13,777 nt of DNA. Source: Oscillospiraceae bacterium (lineage in GTDB: Bacteria > Bacillota_A > Clostridia > Oscillospirales > Ruminococcaceae). The notes below the pieces were generated by a model. The model made no database searches. It was not told the origin of the DNA and saw nothing but the letters and a program-made list of their open reading frames with translations. The position numbers were made by a program, and so were the translations under genes. Each line of letters opens with the position of its first letter. The first letter of the stretch is position 1. Shown piece after piece: positions 6,591 through 13,168 of this stretch. The DNA lies in contig JAFQAF010000108.1 of NCBI GenBank assembly GCA_017400025.1, forward strand, positions 1 to 13,777. Reading direction: 5' to 3'.

Positions 6591-6645
6591 CCCAGCATTG
6601 TTTAGGAAACCGTAAAGGTCCGTACTGTGTCCAGCGGGGGAGTGT
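6579..6645 (-). terminator. Probable intrinsic terminator of serS
   Basis: Read on the minus strand about 40 bases after the serS stop, ACAC-T-CCCCC (6645-6636) can pair with GGGGGTGT (6593-6585) in a 9-bp stem with one bulged base. Seven T (6585-6579) follow directly. The loop is long (42 bases) and itself holds a small GGACC/GGTTTCC pairing. The 3' arm is shared with the perfect hairpin at 6560-6590, so the two folds exclude one another. Confidence 0.5.
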
Positions 6646-6683
6646 CTTCAGACTATTTAATTGTCAGCTGTCAGAACCGAAAA

Positions 6684-8009
6684 TTATTTAACTTTTTCGA
6701 TTTTTTCCAGGCCGCCCATGTATGGACGGAGAACTTCTGGGATGTATACAGAACCGTCAGCCTGCAGGTGGTTTTCCAGGAATGCAATCAGCATACGTGG
6801 AGGAGCAACTACAGTGTTGTTCAGTGTGTAAGCCAGCTGTGTTTTGCCTGTTTCTTCATCTTTGTATTTGATGTTCAGACGGCGTGCCTGTGCGTCACCC
6901 AGTGTGGAGCAGGAACATACTTCAAAGTATTTCTGCTGACGTGGGCTCCATGCTTCGATATCGCAGGATTTAACTTTCAGGTCTGCCAGGTCACCGGAGC
7001 AGCATTCCAGCTGACGAACAGGGATTTCCAGGCTGCGGAACAGTTCTACAGAGTAGTTCCACATTTTGTTGTACCATTCCATATGATCTTCAGGTTTGCA
7101 GATAACGATCATTTCCTGTTTTTCAAACTGATGTACGCGGTAGATACCACGTTCTTCAATACCGTGGGAGCCTTTTTCTTTTCTGAAACATGGGCTGTAG
7201 GATGTCAGTGTCAAAGGCAGTTTTGCGCCGTCCAGAGTCTGGTCGATAAAGCGGCCGATCATTGTATGTTCGGATGTACCGATGAGGTAAAGGTCTTCGC
7301 CTTCAATTTTGTACATCATAGCTTCCATTTCCGGGAAGGACATAACGCCTTTTACAACGTTGCCGTGCATCATAAATGGAGGGATAACGTATGTGAAGCC
7401 TTTGCCGATCATAAAGTCACGTGCATAAGCCAGAACAGCTTCGTGCAGACGTGCTACATCGCCGAGAAGGTAGTAGAAACCGGAGCCTGCTACGCGGCCT
7501 GCGGATTCAAGGTCAATACCGCCCAGGCTGTCAAGGATGTCAGCGTGGTATGGAATTTCCCATTCCGGCACAACGTTGTCACCGAAGTGCTGAACGTCTA
7601 CGTTTTCAGAGTCATCACGGCCGATTGGTACAGATGGGTCGATGATGTTTGGCAGTGTGTACATGATTGTCTGGATTCTTTCTTCCAGTTCCGCCTGTTT
7701 TGTTTCCAGTGCTGTCAGCTCATCTTCATCAGCTTTTACAGCAGCCATGTTTGCATCGATTTTTGCCTGGATTTCAGCTTTTTCTGCGTCTGTTGCAGCT
7801 TTTTTCAGTGCGCCGAAGAGTGGGCCGTTTTCTTTGGACAGCTTGTTTCTTTCAGCACGCAGAGCGTCTCTCTTACCCTGGATGTCGCGGCGGGCAGCGT
7901 CAAGTTCGATAACTTCGTCTACCATTGGCAGTTTTTCATCCTGGAATTTCTTTTTGATGTTTTCCTTTACGATTTCTGGATTTTCGCGGACAAATTTGAT
8001 GTCTAACAT
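6684..8009 (-). CDS. serS: Seryl-tRNA synthetase (serine-tRNA ligase)
   Basis: This 441-residue cytosolic enzyme charges tRNA-Ser with serine through seryl-AMP. The N-terminal part (about 1-118) is the two-helix coiled-coil arm that reads the tRNA long variable arm: charged heptad-like sequence at 35-60 and 75-115. The class II catalytic core follows, with a TSE block (T245-S-E247) and motif 2 CFRKEKGSHGIEERGIY (274-290) running into RVHQFEKQE (291-299). Motif 3 is TLNNTVVAPPRMLIAFLEN (395-413, R405). Motif 2 usually carries EAGxxGRDT and motif 3 an NGS/NGT-AVGR pattern, so this is a divergent SerRS. Full length is intact. The ATG at 8009 has AAAGGAG 7 bases upstream. It begins 12 bases after parB and is probably cotranscribed with it. 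Frequent CGT arginine codons suggest high expression. Confidence 0.93.
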   Translation of the reverse strand: MLDIKFVRENPEIVKENIKKKFQDEKLPMVDEVIELDAARRDIQGKRDALRAERNKLSKENGPLFGALKKAATDAEKAEIQAKIDANMAAVKADEDELTALETKQAELEERIQTIMYTLPNIIDPSVPIGRDDSENVDVQHFGDNVVPEWEIPYHADILDSLGGIDLESAGRVAGSGFYYLLGDVARLHEAVLAYARDFMIGKGFTYVIPPFMMHGNVVKGVMSFPEMEAMMYKIEGEDLYLIGTSEHTMIGRFIDQTLDGAKLPLTLTSYSPCFRKEKGSHGIEERGIYRVHQFEKQEMIVICKPEDHMEWYNKMWNYSVELFRSLEIPVRQLECCSGDLADLKVKSCDIEAWSPRQQKYFEVCSCSTLGDAQARRLNIKYKDEETGKTQLAYTLNNTVVAPPRMLIAFLENHLQADGSVYIPEVLRPYMGGLEKIEKVK

Positions 8010-8021
8010 TTTAATCTCCTT

Positions 8022-8873
8022 TTATTTCTTTTCAAGCATATTAGCCAGTTCCATCAGCTGTTCCTGACTATTGAAAGTAATGTTTAATGTGCCCTTGCCG
8101 TCCTTGTAGGTGATTTTCACCGGTGTGCCGTGCATTTCCTGCAGGGCTATTTCCACCTCCCTCACTATAGGCGGCAGATTAGGGGCTTTTTTCTGTTTCG
8201 GGCCTTTCTGCATGGCTTTTGCCAGCAGTTCGCACTGTCTTACAGACAGGTTTCTTTCCGCTGTCTGCACAGCCAGCTCTGTCTGCATTTTTTCATCTTC
8301 CACAGACAGTATCACCTTTGCGTGGCCCAGGCTGATTCTGCCTTCCTTCACCATACCCAGAATATTTTCCGGCAGGTTCAGTATTCTTAAACTGTTTGCA
8401 ATGGAAGAACGCGGGATAGACAGCTTTTTGCTGATTTCGTCCTGTGTCAGATTAAAGCTTTCCATCAGGCTTTTATAGCCCAGTGCTATTTCCACAGGGT
8501 CCAGGTCTTCCCTCTGCAGGTTTTCAATCAGTGCAATTTCCTTTGCGCTCTGGGTTGAAACATCCTTTACAATTGCAGGTATTTCGGTAAGGCCTGCCAT
8601 ACGGGCAGCGCGGAAACGTCTTTCGCCTGCAATTATTTTATATCGTCCAATGCCGTTTGGCATCAGCACGATAGGCTGCAGCACACCGTGCTCAGCTATT
8701 GACCGGCTCAGCTGTTCCAGGCTCTGTGTTTCAAAAGTCTTTCTCGGCTGTGCGGGGTCTACGTCTATGTCTGAAAGTTTTACTGTGGATGCCGAGGCAT
8801 CCGAAATCTGCTGTTCGCTGGATAAAAACAACGAATCCAGCCCTCTCCCCAGTCCGGTATTTCTCTTTGCCAT
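8022..8873 (-). CDS. parB: Chromosome partitioning protein ParB (Spo0J)
   Basis: This 283-residue CTP-dependent DNA clamp loads at parS, spreads along DNA, and with ParA and SMC organises the origin region. Visible parts are: N-terminal ParA-contact segment MAKRNTGLGRGLDSLF (1-16); CTP-binding blocks GERRFRA (83-89) and ENLQREDL (117-124); helix-turn-helix NLTQDEISKKLSIPRSSIAN (141-160); and a C-terminal dimer domain (about 235-283). At positions known to set ParB versus Noc site choice it has the ParB-like R155 and G183. A start at 8879 is possible, but ATG 8873 is chosen because it fits the conserved MAKR beginning and puts AAAGGA 8 bases away instead of 2. It follows parA after 190 bases and precedes serS by 12. 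Confidence 0.95.
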   Translation of the reverse strand: MAKRNTGLGRGLDSLFLSSEQQISDASASTVKLSDIDVDPAQPRKTFETQSLEQLSRSIAEHGVLQPIVLMPNGIGRYKIIAGERRFRAARMAGLTEIPAIVKDVSTQSAKEIALIENLQREDLDPVEIALGYKSLMESFNLTQDEISKKLSIPRSSIANSLRILNLPENILGMVKEGRISLGHAKVILSVEDEKMQTELAVQTAERNLSVRQCELLAKAMQKGPKQKKAPNLPPIVREVEIALQEMHGTPVKITYKDGKGTLNITFNSQEQLMELANMLEKK

Positions 8874-8956
8874 GGGCATCTTCCTTTCTCTTTACAGATT
8901 TACATAAATACAGATGTATTTTTCAAGAATACATTTTAAAGTATCTACACCTTAAT

Positions 8957-8985
8957 ATAATACTACTTTAACAGAATAATAACAA
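8957..8985 (-). promoter_or_regulatory. Possible promoter of parB (and serS) in the parA-parB spacer
   Basis: On the minus strand, TTGTTA (8980-8985), a 17-base spacer and TATTAT (8957-8962) lie in the very AT-rich 190-base spacer between parA and parB. A small palindrome AAATACA-GA-TGTATTT (8906-8921) sits in the resulting leader. The long spacer makes a separate promoter plausible; in many relatives parA and parB are adjacent or overlapping. Confidence 0.45.
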
Positions 8986-9063
8986 GTCTTTTAGTATTAT
9001 TTTGATGTTTTAAACTATTTTTAATCCTTTTAATTATACATTATATATAATAACATATCCGGA

Positions 9064-9825
9064 TTATCTGTTCTGTGAAAGCACTTCATCAGCCAGCTCC
9101 ATATAGCTCTTTGCACCCTTTGAGGCCGGGTCGTAGAAATTTATAGGCTCACCGAAGGACGGTGCCTCTGAAAGACGTACATTTCTTGGAATAGTGGTCT
9201 TGTAGACCTTGTTGGGAAAGTATTTCTTCACCTCTGCCACCACCTGCAGTGTCAGGTTAAGGCGTGCATCATACATTGTCAGCAGTACACCCTCAATATC
9301 AATGTACTTGTTGTAATGCTGCTTTACCAGCCTTATTGTGTTCATCAGTTCAGACAGGCCCTCAAGAGCGAAGAATTCGCACTGGATAGGCACCAGCACT
9401 GTGTCAGCGGCGGAAAGTGCATTGATTGTCAGCAGGTCCAGCGCCGGCGGGCAGTCTATAAAGATAAAATCATAGTCATCGTTCACCCTGTTCAGTGCTG
9501 TGCGCAGTCTGGCGTGGCGGTTTTCCATTTCCACCAGTTCCACCACTGCACCTGCCAGCTTTGTGGAAGATGGCAGCACGTCCACTTTGTACTTTGTCTT
9601 TACAATTGCACTGCGGATATTGTCGTTGTCAAGAATTACAGAATAGGTGGAATGTTCCAGCCCTCTTTTCATAATGCCGTATGCAGAAGTGGTATTGCCC
9701 TGGGGGTCCAGGTCCACCAGCAGCACTCTTTTGCCTTTTGCCGCTATGCAGGATGCTATATTCACAGCAGTTGTGGTTTTGCCCACGCCGCCTTTCTGGT
9801 TTGCAACAGCAATTACTTTTGCCAA
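9064..9825 (-). CDS. parA: Chromosome partitioning ATPase ParA (Soj)
   Basis: This 253-residue ParA/MinD-type ATPase forms ATP dimers on the nucleoid. ParB-parS complexes stimulate its ATPase, moving origins; Soj also acts on DnaA in Bacillus. Motifs are: deviant Walker A KGGVGKTT (11-18) with signature lysine K11 and K16; DLDPQGN (38-44) with the switch I aspartate D40; and Walker B IFIDCPP (121-127) with D124. The length is normal for Soj-type ParA with no N-terminal DNA-binding extension. The start codon appears to be TTG (9823-9825), giving the conserved MAKVIAVANQKGG start, with a GGTGGGG Shine-Dalgarno upstream. A promoter with extended -10 lies at 9863-9891, next to a parS site. Confidence 0.95.
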   Translation of the reverse strand: MAKVIAVANQKGGVGKTTTAVNIASCIAAKGKRVLLVDLDPQGNTTSAYGIMKRGLEHSTYSVILDNDNIRSAIVKTKYKVDVLPSSTKLAGAVVELVEMENRHARLRTALNRVNDDYDFIFIDCPPALDLLTINALSAADTVLVPIQCEFFALEGLSELMNTIRLVKQHYNKYIDIEGVLLTMYDARLNLTLQVVAEVKKYFPNKVYKTTIPRNVRLSEAPSFGEPINFYDPASKGAKSYMELADEVLSQNR

Positions 9826-9862
9826 TTTAACCCCACCTTTTTCAATAATCTGTGTATTTATT

Positions 9863-9891
9863 ATTTTAACACACCATTGCCGGTTTTTAAA
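9863..9891 (-). promoter_or_regulatory. Probable parA promoter with extended -10
   Basis: On the minus strand, TTTAAA (9886-9891), a 17-base spacer and TGT-TAAAAT (-10 at 9863-9868) form an extended -10 promoter about 40 bases from the parA start. The parS site ends 12 bases upstream of the -35, close enough for ParB spreading to repress it. Confidence 0.6.
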
Positions 9892-9902
9892 GAGTAATTT
9901 TT

Positions 9903-9918
9903 TGTTCCATGTGGAACA
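9903..9918. promoter_or_regulatory. parS site 1
   Basis: TGTTCCATGTGGAACA matches the Firmicutes parS consensus (TGTTNCACGTGAAACA) with two differences: T for C at the centre, and G for A in the right half. The latter mirrors the C in the left half. It lies just upstream of the parA promoter. Confidence 0.88.
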
Positions 9919-10022
9919 TTTTTATTTTTCTCTGTAAATCTGTTTCATTTTTATACCGGTTACTTTTCCACAAAAAATCCTGCTATCCCCCACCCTTCTG
10001 CCTATTTTTACAGCATCTGACA

Positions 10023-10050
10023 ATATTTTTACAAAATAATGTAAAAATAT
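10023..10050. repeat. AT-rich perfect inverted repeat upstream of noc
   Basis: ATATTTTTACA (10023-10033) and TGTAAAAATAT (10040-10050) are a perfect 11-bp inverted repeat around AAATAA. It could be an operator for a dimeric regulator or a weak AT-rich hairpin. It lies 79 bases before the noc start codon. Confidence 0.6.
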
Positions 10051-10128
10051 AATTTTTCCTGCGATATTTAAAGATTTATTTTATTTTTTCTTTATGATAT
10101 TCTGTAATCAAAGGAAAGGAGTAATTAT

Positions 10129-10941
10129 ATGTTCAGCTCAGCTTTCAGGACAAAACCCGAATATAACACAGTAATCCAGATACCCACATCAGAAATTCTT
10201 CCCTGCCCATACCAGCCCCGCAAGCTGCTGAACAAGCAGGCTTTGCAGGATTTGTCAGACAATATAAAGGAAAACGGCATACTGCAGCCCCTTACAGCCA
10301 CCCGCCTGCCGGACGGAAAATATCAGCTGATTGCAGGCCACCGCCGCCTGCTGGCCGCCGGCAAAGCCGGGCTGGAAACAGTGCCGGTGATACTGCTGGA
10401 CAAAACCGAAGAGGAAGTGGCTGTGCTGGCGGTGATAGAAAACCTTCAGCGTGAGGATTTGAATTTTTTCGAGCAGGCCATGGCCATACAGTCACTGATG
10501 ACAAATCTTAACCTCACCCAGTCCGCCGTAGGGCAGAAGCTTTCACTCAGCCAGCCTGCAGTGGCCAACAAGCTGAAACTGCTGCAGTTTTCCAAGGAGC
10601 AGCAGATGAAAATACTGGCTTTCAACCTTACTGAGCGCCACGCCCGTGCAATATCACGCCTGCCTCGGGAAAAGCAGGACAAGGCCCTGGATTACATAAT
10701 CCGCAACAATCTCAACGTCAGCCGGACGGACAGATATGTAAATTCCATTCTCTCCCCCAAACAGAAACACCGGCAAACCACCAAAATAAATATAAAGGAC
10801 ATCCGCATCTTTACAAACACCATTACAAAGGCTGTGAAGCTGATGCAGTCCGCAGGCATAAACGCCGGGTACCGGCAGAAAGAGGACGAAAACTACATCC
10901 ACTATTCTGTCACAGTACCCAAAAAACATCAATCAGTATAA
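10129..10941 (+). CDS. noc: Nucleoid occlusion protein Noc (ParB family paralogue)
   Basis: This 270-residue ParB-family CTPase binds its own DNA sites and the membrane, blocking FtsZ assembly over the chromosome. Seen: short N-terminus MFSSAFRTK, possibly the membrane-binding helix; GHRRLLAAG (70-78) and ENLQREDL (104-111) for CTP; and helix-turn-helix LTQSAVGQKLSLSQPAVANK (129-148). C-terminal blocks are TERHARAI (168-175) and FTNTITKAVKLMQSAGI (228-244). Q142, K148 and R170 occupy the positions where Noc has Gln, Lys and Arg while ParB has Arg, Thr/Ser and Gly. This identifies it as Noc rather than a second ParB. The ATG at 10129 follows GGAAAGGAG. It is inverted relative to rsmG and parA, unlike the usual co-directional order, and ends at a bidirectional terminator. 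Confidence 0.9.
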   Translation: MFSSAFRTKPEYNTVIQIPTSEILPCPYQPRKLLNKQALQDLSDNIKENGILQPLTATRLPDGKYQLIAGHRRLLAAGKAGLETVPVILLDKTEEEVAVLAVIENLQREDLNFFEQAMAIQSLMTNLNLTQSAVGQKLSLSQPAVANKLKLLQFSKEQQMKILAFNLTERHARAISRLPREKQDKALDYIIRNNLNVSRTDRYVNSILSPKQKHRQTTKINIKDIRIFTNTITKAVKLMQSAGINAGYRQKEDENYIHYSVTVPKKHQSV

Positions 10942-10970
10942 CCCACAGTGGACAATCACTCTGTTAACCG

Positions 10971-11010
10971 CACAAAAGGCACTCGTAATGAGTGCCTTTT
11001 GTGTTTATTT
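10971..11010. terminator. Bidirectional terminator between noc and the lipoprotein gene
   Basis: CACAAAAGGCACTC (10971-10984) and GAGTGCCTTTTGTG (10990-11003) form a perfect 14-bp stem with a 5-base loop GTAAT. On the plus strand TTTATTT follows, fitting noc termination. The minus strand has T-rich stem ends, and the hairpin lies 45 bases after the lipoprotein stop, so it can serve both converging genes. Confidence 0.9.
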
Positions 11011-11031
11011 GACAATTATAAATATTTGAAT

Positions 11032-11047
11032 TGTTCCACGTGGAACT
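11032..11047. promoter_or_regulatory. parS site 2
   Basis: TGTTCCACGTGGAACT has a perfect 14-bp palindromic core (11033-11046) and abuts the stop codon of the lipoprotein gene (11048-11050). Same variant core as the site at 12267. Confidence 0.9.
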
Positions 11048-12166
11048 TTACTTCAGCAGGTACAGTTCAACTTCCGGCTTGTCCATTCTCTGCACCTTTA
11101 TAAGGCAGTTGTCCCGGCTGGTGGCAATATTCTGTCTTGTAACATCACTGAAGTCAATATCCACCGGTGTAAATGTTATATCCCTGCCGCTGATTTCTAT
11201 CTGTACTATATTAACATCAGGTGTGCCGTATTTGTAAACTGCATAGCTGTCGTTTATGGAAACAAAGCTCTGCATATCCACAAAATCTATATCCCGGCTG
11301 GTATTGTTCACTGTATCAGTTACAGTCAGCATCATATAGCTGCCTCCGTTGGCAGTGTTTTCAGAGTAATGGAACACATAGTCCCCCATCACATTTACAA
11401 AGCCGGCAGGCAGCGCAGGCCCCATAAATACAGTTTCTCGCATTGAGCCGTCCCATTTGTAGACAAAAATCTTGCTGTCATCTTCTATAGAATACTCCCA
11501 CAGGTCCAATTCGTGGTTTTCATCATTGTTTTCCCGGTCAAATTCCACGTCAAGTATCTTCATTTCCATATTTGAGCTGTAATTGTGGAGATTTTCCGGT
11601 CCCTTCAGTTCCGGCCCATCTTCTGATAATGTGTAGAAACTGTACACATACCTTTCATTTTCAATATCGGCCTTTGCACTGCACACAAGGAAACCGCCTT
11701 CCACCTCTTCAAAGTAGATACCTGTTTCATAGCCTCTGTCTGTCACAGTTTCCAGCAGCTGCACTGTTTCCAGGCCGTTGTTGGCTTTCAGAATGTATTT
11801 TCCCTCATCAAAGTAGTGCTCCACATAATACAGCCAGTCACCCTGCTTCATAGCATCGGTTACAGTGCCGTTTTTCAGATTGACTGTCAGATACTGCACT
11901 GTCTTTTCTTTATGTACATCATAAACCACCAGCTCTGCAGTTTCCTGGCCGTCTCTGTGGGCATCTTCCCTGTTCACTGCAAATATGCCGTTTGCCCCGT
12001 CAAAAGACAGCAGCTGCACATAGTCGTGCCCCTCCAGCTCTGCCGGCACAGCCAGCCGGGCCGGTTTAATGGCCTCTTCATTTCTTATAATGTTAATTTC
12101 TTTCTTTCCGCAGCCGCCCAGCAGTATCATCACAGCCGCCAGCAGTATACAAACTGTTTTCTTCAT
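11048..12166 (-). CDS. Predicted lipoprotein of unknown function
   Basis: This 372-residue predicted secreted lipoprotein has an N-terminal MKKTVCILLAAVMILLGGC signal with lipobox LGGC, so Cys19 would be lipidated after signal peptidase II cleavage. The mature protein is acidic and built of short strand-like stretches such as GIFAVNRED, WLYYVEHYFDEGKY and GGFLVCSA with repeated aromatic and Gly/Asp turns. This suggests a beta-propeller-like fold, but I do not recognise a family. A longer frame opens at 12229. ATG 12166 is chosen because GGAGTGAG lies just upstream and the signal peptide starts there. It is flanked by two parS sites and sits where relatives go straight from rsmG to noc. It ends at the shared terminator facing noc. 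Confidence 0.82.
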   Translation of the reverse strand: MKKTVCILLAAVMILLGGCGKKEINIIRNEEAIKPARLAVPAELEGHDYVQLLSFDGANGIFAVNREDAHRDGQETAELVVYDVHKEKTVQYLTVNLKNGTVTDAMKQGDWLYYVEHYFDEGKYILKANNGLETVQLLETVTDRGYETGIYFEEVEGGFLVCSAKADIENERYVYSFYTLSEDGPELKGPENLHNYSSNMEMKILDVEFDRENNDENHELDLWEYSIEDDSKIFVYKWDGSMRETVFMGPALPAGFVNVMGDYVFHYSENTANGGSYMMLTVTDTVNNTSRDIDFVDMQSFVSINDSYAVYKYGTPDVNIVQIEISGRDITFTPVDIDFSDVTRQNIATSRDNCLIKVQRMDKPEVELYLLK

Positions 12167-12185
12167 AATCTCACTCCTTTTTTCT

Positions 12186-12214
12186 ATTTTATCACAGAAA
12201 AAGTGGGATATAAA
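12186..12214 (-). promoter_or_regulatory. Possible promoter of the lipoprotein gene
   Basis: On the minus strand, TTTATA (12209-12214), a 17-base spacer and TGA-TAAAAT (-10 at 12186-12191) fit an extended -10 promoter. The leader would be only about 13 bases, just enough for the Shine-Dalgarno, so the true start may lie further upstream. Confidence 0.4.
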
Positions 12215-12266
12215 TATAAAATACGTCATATTTAAATAAAATATGTAAAATTATTATAAATTCGTC

Positions 12267-12282
12267 TGTTCCACGTGGAACA
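12267..12282. promoter_or_regulatory. parS site 3
   Basis: TGTTCCACGTGGAACA is a perfect 16-bp palindrome and matches the parS consensus except for one symmetry-preserving base in the right half. It lies between rsmG and the lipoprotein gene. Confidence 0.92.
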
Positions 12283-12322
12283 TATCATTCCCTGCCCTGC
12301 CGCCGGAATAAATTTCTGCAAA

Positions 12323-12355
12323 TGAAAACAGCCACAGAATCCCCTGTGGCTGTTT
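12323..12355 (-). terminator. Intrinsic terminator of the mnmG-rsmG transcript
   Basis: AAACAGCCACAG (12326-12337) and CTGTGGCTGTTT (12344-12355) form a perfect 12-bp stem with a 6-base loop. On the minus strand TTTTCATTT follows the core stem. It lies about 45 bases after the rsmG stop. Confidence 0.88.
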
Positions 12356-12398
12356 CCCGCCTTATTTATTTAAACTGCTTTTGCAGTCTAAACCGTGA

Positions 12399-13097
12399 TT
12401 ATAATGGTGCTTTTGCTATTTTGCCGCCGTTGCGTGGGTAAACCTTTGGTGTTTCCTTTGCTTTTCTGGAAATAATCAGACAGCGCTTTGATTCGTCCGG
12501 CAGTGAGAAAGTTTCCATGCTTTCATACTTGCCGCCCAGCTTTTCTATGGCTTTCATAGCAGGTGTCAGTTCCTTTTCCCCGTCACCCTTCATTGCTATA
12601 AAGTATCCGCCCACCTTTGCCAGTGGTATGCAGTATTCGCTCAGCACTCTCATATCGGCCACAGCACGGGCTGTCACCACATCAAACTGCTCTCTCCACT
12701 GTTTTCTGGCGGCTTCCTCTGCCCTTTCCTTCACCACACTGCCCTCCAGGCCCAGTGTATCCAGTGCATACTGCAGGAATGTGCAGCGCTTACCGGTAGG
12801 TTCAATCAATGTCAGGTCAATTTCCGGCTTGTAAATCTTTGTCACAATACCCGGAAAGCCTGCCCCGGTGCCCACGTCAGCCACTTTGCCTTTAACCAGC
12901 GGATTTTTTGCAAACAGCAGGCTGTCCAGAAAATGCTTTTCTTCAATGCCCTGCGGGTCAGTAATAGCTTTCAGATTCACCTTTTCGTTGTAATCCACCA
13001 GTATTTCAGCATACTTGTCCAGCTGGTCCAGCTGTGTTTCTGTCAGTTCTATATCATATTTTTTCAGAGTCTGTACAAAACGGATTCTGTCTATCAT
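12399..13097 (-). CDS. rsmG: 16S rRNA (guanine527-N7)-methyltransferase RsmG (GidB)
   Basis: This 232-residue SAM-dependent enzyme methylates N7 of G527 in 16S rRNA; loss in other bacteria gives low-level streptomycin resistance. Family marks are: YNEKVNLKAI (36-45); EKHFLDSL (53-60); SAM-binding motif VADVGTGAGFPGI (72-84); LIEPTGKRCTFLQ (97-109); DVVTARAVADM (139-149); GYFIAMKG (164-171); and the basic tail VYPRNGGKIAKAPL (219-232). Length is normal. The ATG at 13097 has GGAG 6-7 bases upstream. It follows mnmG after 71 bases, the usual gene pair. That spacer holds a short GGGACG/CGTCCC hairpin (13125-13145) that might tune read-through. A strong terminator follows. Confidence 0.95.
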   Translation of the reverse strand: MIDRIRFVQTLKKYDIELTETQLDQLDKYAEILVDYNEKVNLKAITDPQGIEEKHFLDSLLFAKNPLVKGKVADVGTGAGFPGIVTKIYKPEIDLTLIEPTGKRCTFLQYALDTLGLEGSVVKERAEEAARKQWREQFDVVTARAVADMRVLSEYCIPLAKVGGYFIAMKGDGEKELTPAMKAIEKLGGKYESMETFSLPDESKRCLIISRKAKETPKVYPRNGGKIAKAPL

Positions 13098-13168
13098 ATA
13101 AATCTCCTAATCAGTCTATATAAAGGGACGATATTCCACCGTCCCCGGTATTTTATGTAATATAAATA

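Larger units (their letters stand above)
9826..10128. promoter_or_regulatory. 303-base divergent intergenic region between parA and noc
   Basis: This AT-rich region between two outward-facing genes holds the parA promoter (9863-9891), a parS site (9903-9918) and an 11-bp inverted repeat (10023-10050). A strong GGAAAGGAG Shine-Dalgarno serves noc. I could not find a convincing promoter for noc. One near match to a DnaA box (TTTTCCACA, 9964-9972) stands alone, so this is not an origin. Confidence 0.7.

Noticed and set aside
7327..7338. Noc-site-like ATTTCCGGGAAG inside serS
   Set aside because: It is one central base short of ATTTCCCGGGAAAT and mismatched at the end. It is explained by the coding sequence.
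6627..8006. Plus-strand open frame of 459 codons opposite serS
   Set aside because: Its translation is rich in Phe, Cys and Val with no recognisable domain and is the antisense shadow of the clear serS gene.
9964..9972. DnaA-box-like TTTTCCACA in the parA-noc spacer
   Set aside because: One mismatch to TTATCCACA and no second box nearby. The origin is expected beyond the mnmG side of the window.
13125..13145. Terminator between mnmG and rsmG
   Set aside because: The GGGACG/CGTCCC stem is only 6 bp and is followed by a broken TTTATAT rather than a T-run; at most a weak attenuator.
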